64,000 nucleotides of DNA from Megalobrama amblycephala (lineage: Eukaryota; Chordata; Actinopteri; Cypriniformes; Xenocyprididae), in contig NC_063049.1 of assembly GCF_018812025.1 (NCBI RefSeq), positions 14,899,734-14,963,733 of the forward strand, written 5' to 3'. A program made the position numbers and the translations under genes. Each line of letters begins with the position of its first letter. The stretch's first letter is position 1. A model generated the notes under the pieces. That model was not told the DNA's origin and made no database searches. It saw only the letters and a list, made by a program, of their open reading frames with translations. This document shows, in pieces, positions 55,101 through 64,000 of this stretch.

Positions 55101-58034
55101 TTTATATGATAAATCACATAAGTAAAATCCTTCGTCTTCCTTTGAAATCTTGGGAATGAATAAGGAAAATGAAGTGTGGTTCAGCTTCTTTCCATCCTTA
55201 CAAGTGTCGTTCAGGCCCAGGTCGGATGACAAACCAAGATAACATTTTTTGCCTTGCATGCTGATGTTCCACACAATAAAAATTAATTCATTCAATTTGA
55301 CATCAGTGCCATTATCGGCACACCATAAAGTGACATTGTTGTCCGCCACAAAGGTCCGCTCTTTGAAAACTGAAAAAGAAAAAAAAAAAAAGTACAAAAT
55401 CAGATGTAATATTGGATTACAGTAAAATGCCTGTTTACTAAATAAGTAAATAAATAATGTGATCTGCTTTTAACATATATTAATTAAATTAAATTATTTG
55501 TAATTAATATAATTTAAATAAATTAAAATATAATTAAAATATTTATTTATATAAATTCTATTTTTTAAATTAATTTAAAATAAATTAAAATATTTATTTT
55601 CAATTATTTAATTTTTTTAAATTAAAATATAATTAAAAAATATATATATAGTCAAAAATCTGAAATAATTAATATTTTTAATGCTAAAAAAAGTTTCTTA
55701 TGCTCATCAAGGCTGCGTTTATTTGATAAAAAATACAGAAAGAATAGTAATATTGTGAAATGGTATTACCATTTAATTTTTTTTTTTTTTTTATATATTT
55801 CTGTTTTAATATGTAAGTGAAATTTATTCATGTGATGTATAAAGCTGAGTTTTCAGCATCATTACTCCAGTCTTCAGTGTCACATGATCCTTCAGAAATC
55901 ATTCTTATATACTGATTTGCTGCTCAAGAAATATTTCTTATTATTATCAATGTTGAAAACAGTTGTGCTGCTTAATATTGTATTTGGGTAAATTGTGATA
56001 CACTACCATTCAAATGTAATATTTAAAAAAAATAACAATAATATCATACTTTTGTTATTTTAAGGAGATATTAATCAAAATGGACAGTGAAGACATTTAT
56101 AATGTTATGAAAGATTTCTATTTCAAACAAATGCTGTTCATTCATCAAAGAATCCTGTGTTTTTTTTGTTTTTTTTTTTGTGATTTTCACAAAAATATCA
56201 AGCAAAACTGTTTTCAACACTCCTAATAGCAAGGACCATTATTAATAATTGAGTATCAATAATAAATGAGCACCAAATCAGCATTTTAGAAAGATTTTAC
56301 AGTAAGTAAATTACAATTTAAAATATATACAAATAAAAACAGTTATGTTTATAATACCGTACATTACAATTTTACTGTAATTACATTTTACTGTAATTAC
56401 ATTTTACCTTAATCAAATAAATACAGCTTTGGTAAGCATAAGATACGTCTTTTTAAAAATATTTAAAAACCCTAATTATTTCAAACTTTTGACAAGAAGT
56501 GTAAAATTGGGGTATTATGACACATTTTGTGATATTTCCCCCCCTCTATACACTGAACTTATCTCTCCCTGCCATGCCAAACTAGTTTTATCCTTTGGTG
56601 TGTCATTTCCTTTTTTTAACCCTAAAAATAGTTACAACACACAGCAGCTCTATTCTTACAATAGATGTAACACAGCTGGCACTTTCCATCAGTAGAGTTC
56701 ATTCGAGACTTTTCAAGACTTTTTATTTAAAAACAAACAAACATTAGAAGCACAAATCCAATTTTTTATAACTATGTTAAATGTGACATTGAGCTATTGT
56801 CTCAACAGGAAAAGCAGCTAGTTTAGAAACATCTAAAGTACGTATTCCCCGTAAAATGGCGATTCTATAAAATTTGACAATCAATGTTTTCTTAAAATCA
56901 ATTGATATTGTATGAATTTTCTGTTCTTGTACCCTATTCATGAAAAGTGCCAGTTTATTTATAAATGAAAAAGAGTAAATTATAAAAGTGCATATTGTCT
57001 GACCTGTCAGTTGTTCAATCGCAGCATCTTGATTCTTATGTTGTACAATATCTTGATCTCCTAGGACAGTTAGTGCACAGCATGTTAGTGACAGGTTAAT
57101 GTGAGCGCTCAGCACATGGAAACACAATCATTCACTCATGTGAGTATTACAGTTAATTTCCGTTACATTACATTAGTAATTGTGGGATATTGAAGGTTTA
57201 GTACATTTACCGGTCATACTTGTTAATGTTAGTCAGAGGTGTACGGGCCAAAAATTAGGCAAACATATGCTTTTGTTATTGTAGCACAAGAGGAAAGAGA
57301 CCTAATTCTGAAAAATACGCAATTTTAACACCTGGCCTAAAGCAACGACTGCCATACTGCCCTATCTACCACATTCAATGGCATTATTGTAAAAAGTCAC
57401 ACCACAAATGCCACTTGGTTCCAAATAACTAAATTTACTGTTCCACATTTACAGTTTCTTTTCAGATGCTTCTGTCAGCCTCAAAAACCTCAACAACTCA
57501 TCTCCCCCTAAGAATCCCCCCTGAGAGGAAGAGCGCTTCGTCATGGCATGTCCTCTCAAAATAGCAACAAACACATTTAGAAACAAACACAAAGCCTTCA
57601 CATGCACGTGATATAACAGCTTTCTCATACTCATTATGAGCTCTACTCTACACTTACAATATAAGTACACCGTAAATGTCTTTGCATTTTAAGTGGAAGA
57701 ATATAAAAAAAATGTATTTTTCTCAATTGATCAACATTTAAGCCACAATGATTCACTTCACACTTTCAGTATACTTTCTCCAACTGATTTAATGCCAAGA
57801 CTTTACCTTTAAGAAAATACCCAATTATTTTAGAAATAAAAGATCAAGTCAAGTGGCATCTGCAAACAACTGATGCCAGACTAAGAAGATATTAGACATG
57901 TAGGCCAAACCATCTACGTACAGCGAGATCAGAAGAGTATCAATAAAAATGTATGTAGACTCACCTTTTGAGTGACTTCTTGCCATAAAGATACTTAGGA
58001 GGACGACAACCATCAATGTCTGATTGTTCGCCAT
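52033..58034 (-). CDS. cd200r1: CD200 receptor 1-like inhibitory receptor
   Basis: CDS exons (transcript order) 58034-57965, 55369-55067, 54756-54478, 52530-52401, 52289-52226 and 52125-52033 give 312 aa (human protein about 325-348). Signal peptide 1-23, V-type domain 24-124, C-type domain 125-217, membrane helix about 229-254, cytoplasmic tail 255-312. Family evidence: the V domain has, besides the B and F strand cysteines, the extra pair (KKCYLG and NDTCKDG) placed as in CD200R V domains. The C domain has CKATYKETKPSLHWEP and ITCVASYP. The tail ends VEEVEPYASYIQRVNSIYNS, closely matching the EDEMQPYASY...NPLYDT region of mammalian CD200R1. The protein is expected on myeloid cells, where CD200 binding leads to tyrosine phosphorylation and Dok recruitment. 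Oddities: NPLY has become NSIY, and the membrane exon contains a T14 run. Many N-glycosylation sequons. The likely ligand gene is at 8923-26175. Transposons occupy several introns. Confidence 0.85.
52226..52289 (-). CDS. cd200r1: cd200r1-like exon 5: juxtamembrane tail
   Basis: 64 nt, entry phase 2, exit phase 0; acceptor TTCTCTTTAG, donor GTAAAA. Encodes ALKMFCCKSKISPPAEDKPA Q. Confidence 0.75.
52401..52530 (-). CDS. cd200r1: cd200r1-like exon 4: transmembrane segment
   Basis: 130 nt, entry phase 1, exit phase 2; acceptor TCTCTTTTCAG, donor GTGGGT. Encodes ELIIAISSGFFFFLLIIVSL then AVVCLLCRKPKHIS. The FFFFL segment is written by 14 consecutive T residues (52461-52474 on the plus strand as A). 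Confidence 0.8.
52461..52474. repeat. 14-base A/T homopolymer inside a coding exon
   Basis: A14 on the plus strand, read as T14 (Phe-Phe-Phe-Phe-Leu) in the membrane helix of the CD200R-like protein. Exactly 14 bases are needed to keep both flanks in one frame. Confidence 0.95.
52797..53404. mobile_element. two adjacent copies of the GTTAACATTAGTTAA repeat
   Basis: GGTAACACTTTACAATAAGG begins copy one; CACTTTACAATAAGGTCTCA near 53107 begins copy two; the end is AATGTAAAGTGTTACCA. Both are filled with inverted TTAACATTAGTTAATGCA / TTAACTAATGTTAA words. It lies in the intron before the membrane exon of gene D. Confidence 0.75.
53705..54240. mobile_element. ACAGTTGCAAGAAAAAGTA-family DNA-element fragment
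   Basis: Starts TACAGTTGCAAGAAAAAGTA. CTGTCCTGAGTAAGATATTT and its inverse AAATTTCTTACTCAGGACAG lie near the two ends. No ORF. The outer right end is degraded into TATA repeats. Confidence 0.6.
54478..54756 (-). CDS. cd200r1: cd200r1-like exon 3: C-type Ig domain
   Basis: 279 nt, phase 1-1, acceptor TTGTTTTTAG, donor GTGAAT. Cysteines in IAVCKAT and ITCVASY, Trp in SLHWEP, several sequons (NFS, NTS, NIT, NST). Confidence 0.85.
55067..55369 (-). CDS. cd200r1: cd200r1-like exon 2: V-type Ig domain
   Basis: 303 nt, phase 1-1, acceptor TTTTCTTTTTCAG, donor GTGAGT. Contains VTLWCADNGTDV, FIVWNIS, the extra cysteine pair and KEDEGFYLCDLSYKGG. Confidence 0.85.
55680..56180. mobile_element. widespread cyprinid repeat (GCTGCGTTTATTTGATAAAA)
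   Basis: GCTCATCAAGGCTGCGTTTA, CATTACTCCAGTCTTCAGTG, TCACATGATCCTTCAGAAAT and TTTGCTGCTCAAGAAATATT are phrases of a repeat I recognise as abundant in zebrafish and carp. It lies in intron 1 of gene D. Confidence 0.6.
57965..58034 (-). CDS. cd200r1: cd200r1-like exon 1: start and signal peptide
   Basis: ATG at 58034 starts MANNQTLMVVVLLSIFMARS; donor AAAAG|GTGAGT in phase 1. Confidence 0.75.
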
Positions 58035-59153
58035 CGCTGCAGTACAAATCTCTGTCAGACTCCTCTTCGCTCACCTTTAAATGTACTTTTTTTGTCTGTT
58101 CTCTCGGGTTATGCGCACTTGTAATCAAAGCACCTTCTTCAAAAGAACTGAAATGTCATACATTCTTTTTCTTTACCATGAACTTAGACTGAATTTATCA
58201 AGGTCTTAAGAATACAGTAATACATGCTGATCTGAGGAGCTGTTTATCTCTCTATCAAACTTCACTCATTCTCTCTTTCCCTTGTCTGAGTTCTCCTCCT
58301 TTTGTTTCCTTCAGCAGTGTGACGCTGTTGTACACTCCTCCATTTTTTTATCATTTCATACTTTTCTCCCACATGAAAATGCTGACTTCCTGTCTTGGTA
58401 ACCACGGCAGTCATGTGAAAACGTTTTCTTAGTGCAAGAAGATTGCAGTTTGGTAGTGTGTGATGTGTTGATGGTGATATGTATTGTCTAATTTTGTTGT
58501 TTTATCTGGTAGAATGATTATAGTAGCGTGACATTTTATCTCCCGCTGTAATCTACGATTCAAAAGAAAGATGAAAAGACTATTTGGATAATTTCAATTT
58601 ATTCTCTTCCTTACTATCTCTGACAAATGACAGACTAAGGCCCTGTTTACACCTGGCATTAAGATGCATTTTGGTGGATCGGATCACAAAGAGACGAGGC
58701 AGACACATTTCTGTTTACACCTGGTATTTTAATCTGTCTCTTTTGTCCACTTTCAACCACCTCTGTCCTGATTTCTTTGAGGGGAGGGTCCATGGGTGGG
58801 TAAATGTATGGGTTTTTTCAGATCTTTCGATCTAATGGACAAAATAAGCTCACGCATTTTACATATGAACGCGTCTGGAGACGACAGAAAAACATACGGA
58901 GAGCATCAGCTTTCGCTTCTGCTCTGACAGCCACAAGACCACGCCGAACACAGTGAGTGTGTGTTAGAAATCAGGAATGGCGAGAGAACATTGTGCTTAG
59001 TACATTTTTCGTCTTCAACCAAACTTGGGTCTTCAGCCGCCAAAGTTTAAATCCTGCCGTTTACACCATGAAACCTATCCGTGGTTGAATGACTTTTCAA
59101 CGTCTCTAGAAGTGGTCAAAAGTGGACAAGCTAAAAATCTTTTAGACCCCATT

Positions 59154-59736
59154 TTAAAGGTGCTAAAGAGGATGTTTTGTTTTATACATTTTTGCAATAT
59201 TATTTGAAACTGTCTTTACTAACTGATAAAAGACTATTTATTAGGTGCACTGAAAGGAATAATATAAATATACATCATCTGTGCACGAGGTAGGGCCTTA
59301 AAAACATCAGCCAATCGTTTACGTGATCATCACGTAAACGATTGGCCGTCTGGCTTGTCAATCAGTGCCGTGACATTCCTTGTGAGAGACGTGCGCGGAT
59401 TGGCCCTCTGGCTTGTCAATCACTGCCATGACGTTCCTTGTGAGAGACGAGTGCGGTTGCGCGCTCCAGTAACTTTCCACACTCCACAGGCGCCGCAAGC
59501 GATGTTTTTGTCCGGAGACAAGAGGAGTAACAACTGCAGTCCAACATAATGAATCCACAAACACAACACAGCGAATGCCGGTGGTAAACACTCGTGTTCC
59601 AATACTCGTGCACGAGATTTGGGAGGCGTTCCCTCGAAAGGAAGGGGGGTTGTTCTTACGCATGCGCTCATTTCAAAAACTCAGTAACAGTCTTTGGATT
59701 CTCAGTCGACGAAAAAATCCTCTCTATCACCTTTAA
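59154..59736. mobile_element. TTAA-flanked MITE, copy 2 (inverted relative to copy 1)
   Basis: Ends TTAAAGGTGCTAAAGAGGAT and ATCCTCTCTATCACCTTTAA. The interior matches 6489-7042 reversed, with an extra tandem copy of a GATTGGCCCTCTGGCTTGTC segment (59336-59424). Confidence 0.85.
59311..59345. repeat. perfect 35-bp palindrome inside MITE copy 2
   Basis: Arms CCAATCGTTTACGTGAT and ATCACGTAAACGATTGG around a single C. Confidence 0.97.
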
Positions 59737-60756
59737 GGCTGTCACGATTCCTTGATTCAATTCAAGTCCTAGCAATCCATAGACCGCATTATTAGACCAT
59801 TTTCTAAGGCTGCATGATGTATTAAAAAAAAAAAAAAAAAAAAAAAAACATTTAAAATGATAATATAGCATAGTGCTATTGTGAAATCACAAAGGCTGCG
59901 ATTACATTAAATAAATATATGCGCTGAGGGTGAAGCACAAGACTTTATTTACACGCGTGCAGGTTATGAGTTTCTTCCGTCTCGGAGCGGCTTCATTCAT
60001 AGAAGCTTTTCACGAACTGGATCTCTGCACGTGCTCTTTGTTTGGGTTTCCAATAACGTGCATTTGGGAATGCATAACATTGCGTAACATGCCACTCGTA
60101 CTAATTTGTATGATTTGTCTAAACCCCAGTGACGGGTAGGTTTAGGGGCGGGTTTGGGGTAGGTCATTTGTATTAATTCATACGAATTTTGTCAACTCAT
60201 AAAATACGTACGATTTAGCAAAAAATATTATGAATTTGTACGAGTGAGGTCGTATGAATTCGTATGAATTAGACACCTCTTAAAATACGTAAGAATTTCT
60301 GTGAGATCGGGTTGGACTGGAGAATACATACCGGTATTTCTAAATATGCAAACTGTTCATCGTGATTTCAAAATAGAAGTTTAAACCCTCGGTCTGAGTT
60401 TGCATGTTCTTATTCAAGAAATTACAGTGTTTGTAGCATTTACATTGTAAAGCAGTGGCCAAATATTAAATATTAAACATTTGGCAAATATTAAGGATTT
60501 GATCTGCTGTGTAACAACAACAACCACTAGGCCGTTGGAGCCCTCTGCAGGCATTTTTTATAATACATAATGCATTTTCTATTTTTATTTCCACAAAAAA
60601 TCAGAGTACTCAATTAATCGTCAAAATAATCGATCGATTACTTGATTACCAAAAGAATCGTTACTGACAGCCCAACCCCATTAAGACATGTATTTAGCAT
60701 CATCCACTTGTGATCTGACCGACCAAAACGCATCTTAATACCAGGTGTAAACGGCC

Positions 60757-63700
60757 TAAAAGTCATTAATTTCCAGTGAAGAACAGAAGTTGCCTGGAGT
60801 TCCAATCATATGCGTATGTGGAATTATCAGATCCAGTTTGAGCTTTTGTGTGTGTTTACATTTTCGGCTAGACTGTATCTAACCACCTGTGATATATTTC
60901 ATTCAAAACTATGAGCACAAGGTGAAAATTACCAATACTTGTACACTTAAATGTTATAAACTATTTACGTGGATTAGCCTAAGAAAACCTTTTATGTTTT
61001 TCTTCCAGACGTACTGGCGGTCAGTTGTTTTGTGAGGATATATTCATACATTCGTTATTCATTCTTTTTAGTATGGTGAATAAGCAGAGAGTTTTTACTG
61101 TTTCATGATGATCTGATATCTTACAGCTTCCTGTAAGTAAAAGACCATTTCAACAAAGAAAACAAGTTGCTTAGCAAAAAAATAAAATAAATAAAAATAA
61201 ATAAATATATATATACTGCATGACAATATTAAAAATGTTTCTTCTATTTTAGTTTTTTTTTTCACCCAGCTGACTCTCACAGTTCCCCAATGTTTTAGCC
61301 ATCTCAACTTTTTCTCCATGTTTTTAGGTCTCTAAGGTATTATATTTACGATATGAATACAAGTTGTCCAAGGTCAATTTTACAACCGTCACTAGTCTAA
61401 CCACTTGAGATTCAAGATGGCACCAATTTATGTTGAAATGAAAAGAGCAAGAATATATATGGGGTTATTAAAGTATTATTATTATTAAAGCATTATTACT
61501 TTATTAAAGTCATTAAAGTAGTGCCAGTATGTTGCCATGGCCAATAGTGAAATATCCAGTTTAGTTTGCACAAAACTCTTTAATTGTTCTTAGTATTCCA
61601 GTGATCAATGTGATAAATTAAAGGGACAGTTCAGCAAAAAAAGAATATTGTGTTATTAACCTTTATGTCGTCCCACACGTGTATGACCTTCTTTCTTCCG
61701 TGGAACATAAAAGAAAATATTTTGAAGATATTTTGCCCAAGCAATTAAAGTCAGTGGGGTCCAAAACAACATTGATCAGAGGGTGGAGGGTGGATATATT
61801 TTTCAACATACTGGACCATTGTGCCGTAATAATATAGTGTAGTGTTGATTTGACTAATTTCAGTATTGTTTAACATCTCATTAGGTTGAATTTTCGTGAA
61901 GTTTAAGTGTATAATTATGTAGCAGTATTTCAGTTAGTGGACAATCCTTGCATGTTAAAATGAGGTTATGAAAAACAGCAGAGTCAGTTAATTCTTGTGC
62001 AGATGTTGTGCATAGTTCAGACAGATGCAGTCACACAGGATGTGGTTAGCCATGCCCCCCTCCAATCACACATGGATATTAGCAGTTGTCAGATCAAATG
62101 TGTTGGTGTGGTAAGATGTCTGATGAAGTGTTATAGATTAGAAAGCACACGCTCTTTGCAATCTGCAGTGCAGTCAGAAATGGCCTTTATCTGCTGACAT
62201 ATTTCAAAACCTACATTATCAACACATTCCTCTCACACAAACACCAAACTGTTCTTTGTTTATCTCTCCGCTGAATGTATAAATTAGCTTTAAAAAGAGC
62301 TTTAACCAAACAACTTGATCCTGCGAGCCCAATACTTACTAAAAAAATCCACTTTTGAACAAATTCCACCTATTATTAGTGGGGTTATTATTAGTTTGGG
62401 AAGAACAGTCATCACCCTGGAAATGTTTGAGAATGAGCTGGCAGCAACTGCTGAGGAAGTTCAACTGGGAATCTGTTTAAAGTAAAATATAATATGAGAC
62501 TATATATGAACTTTATTGTGGTTTTCCTCATCTCAGACCTGAATAAACAACTGTGGTCTTTTGTGACCCCATACAGTGGTTTTAATTTGAGTTTGGTTTA
62601 TTGATGGCCATACAAGATATGATGGTATATTACTGTACTTGTGTAATCAGAACAATATCAGTGTTGGAGATGCTTTAGTAAATAATCTTCAGTGTAGACA
62701 AGACTTTGGAGACACACATAAATACACATTTCTTCTGTATGCCTTGAGCAATTCACATTTGCACAATCTGAGGAATCTTCCCAGAAATCACCTGTGCTAA
62801 AGTGGGCCAGAGGAAAATATATTGCTCAGAGGTTGCTGTTTCATAGTACATCTTTATGTTTCATTTAAGCATCAACTTAGTTTTGTAATGAATAGTAAAT
62901 CAAAAATCATTTGGATAGCAGCTCAGATCATTTGGTCCTGGAAGAATTTGATGAGAAATGTTTGAGCTTATATTGAAATATTTGACTTTTGAATGTAGAC
63001 TTTGATATCTTGGTATATCTTGGTGTCTAAGCACAGTCATTGTTGGAAACATAGGAAGGAATTTGACTTTCCAAACAAGATGCTTTATTATGTTTAATAC
63101 AATGTGTTGAGTAAATAATGTTTGTTGGTAAATCTGCCATGTTTCTCTCTCTTTTAACACACTCCCACACAAACACATATTGAATGTGTGCAAAGTTAAG
63201 AGCACAAGCCACAGACAAACAATCAACTAAAATGTTTCTGTGAAGACTGTGTCATTTACGGCAAATCAGATCATCTGCGGCGAAATGCAGTGTAATGGAG
63301 GAGGTACTTTCGGTTGTGAATGTGTGAGCATCTCACCACCTCTGCTTCAGTCTATCACGAGAACAGGCAAGAGCCGCCATTAGAGCAAGTTCTCTGCCAG
63401 CAGAGGTTGGAAGCATCTGCAGGCTAACCTAACCACAAGCTGTTAAAAAGAAGAAAAAAAACACAGCCACAGGTTTATTGAGGTTTATTGTTCTCACATC
63501 ATTTATGGTTCTGTATTTTATGAAATTGTATCATAATAATAAGTCATTCACTTTCACTATCTATAAGAGTGTGTTAGAAAAATGAAGTTTTTCTCATATA
63601 GCAAGAGAAAACACAAGAGCTCAATGTAGTATCTCTTCTAGTATTAAAAGTGGGGCTGGAAATTTGGAGGGGGAGTGAATTTCAAGGGGGGACCAAGTTC

Positions 63701-64000
63701 CGGTTCAAAATGTGAAGAATTTCCATCTTTTATCCTCGTAATATCCCCCAAACGTTATAGGCCTATGTAAATTTGATACATAAATATCATGGGATTTTCT
63801 ACATCTATGGTTTAAAAAAATTTAATATATGTTTCCAAGTATGGTCCACCCAGTGAATCTCGCAAATTTCCATCATTGATTAAAAGAGATCTCAACAATG
63901 TCACAAACTGTAAGGGGTGGGGAAAAGCTGATTCACTTAACTATCACAGTTTTTATGATTTTGAAATAGATATTTTTATTTCACAATCGTTATAATATAT
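60757..64000. other. no gene recognised; one common repeat fragment at 61621-61800
   Basis: At 61621, AAAGGGACAGTTCAGCAAAA followed by GTCGTCCCACACGTGTATGA and CTTTCTTCCGTGGAACATAA is a fragment of a common cyprinid MITE with related text near 22500-22580. No exon chain was found on either strand to the window end. Confidence 0.45.

Larger units (their letters stand above)
58639..60756. mobile_element. DNA transposon remnant with nested insertions
   Basis: Inverted ends GGCCCTGTTTACACCTGGCA and ACCAGGTGTAAACGGCC, each followed inward by ATTAAGATGC-type text, are flanked by TAA on both sides (TWA target, PIF-like). A second GTTTACACCTGGTATTTTAA lies near 58712. Inside are the MITE 59154-59736, a poly(A) run at about 59823-59847 and a GTAGGTTTAGGGGCGGGTTT repeat near 60136. 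Confidence 0.65.

Overview
The window looks like nuclear DNA of a cyprinid-like teleost. It is AT-rich, split into small vertebrate-type exons with GT-AG introns, and packed with transposon families typical of carp and zebrafish relatives (TTAA-flanked MITEs, PIF/Harbinger-like elements, DIRS-type elements, an L2-like LINE, Tc1 fossils, proline-rich LTR elements). There is no sign of bacterial, organellar or viral genome organisation. No species can be named from the sequence alone. All family assignments here rest on visible motifs and recalled family patterns; no database search was run.

Four spliced genes were reconstructed from splice sites, intron phases and protein motifs. (A) On the minus strand at 8923-26175 is a CD200 (OX-2)-like membrane ligand of 388 aa, with signal peptide, two tandem V-type Ig domains, one C-type Ig domain, a membrane segment and a short tail. 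(B) On the minus strand at 38970-40733 is a small surface protein of about 180 aa with one V-type domain resembling the CD2/SLAM family. (C) On the plus strand at 43884-48696 is an 89-aa myristoylation-type adaptor with three tyrosine motifs, matching GCSAM (HGAL). (D) On the minus strand at 52033-58034 is a CD200 receptor (CD200R1-like) of 312 aa with V and C domains, membrane segment and a cytoplasmic EPYASY motif. GCSAM, CD200 and CD200R1 are also linked in human 3q13.2, so this is probably an ancient immune cluster holding both an inhibitory ligand and its receptor. Predicted biology: the CD200-like protein on one cell engages the CD200R-like receptor on a myeloid cell; the receptor tail recruits Dok-type adaptors.

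Layout: 1-1791, 3' end of an LTR retrotransposon with spectacular coding minisatellites; 1792-3640, nothing recognised; 3650-7900, nested DNA and DIRS elements; 7900-26200, gene A with introns filled by a piggyBac-like foldback, DIRS, L2 and other elements; 26200-38970, gene-free, with nested MITEs, a gag-bearing LTR element and an alternating purine-pyrimidine minisatellite; 38970-48700, divergent genes B and C; 48700-51560, MITEs; 51560-58034, gene D; 58600-60760, a nested DNA transposon upstream of gene D; 60760-64000, nothing recognised apart from a repeat fragment.
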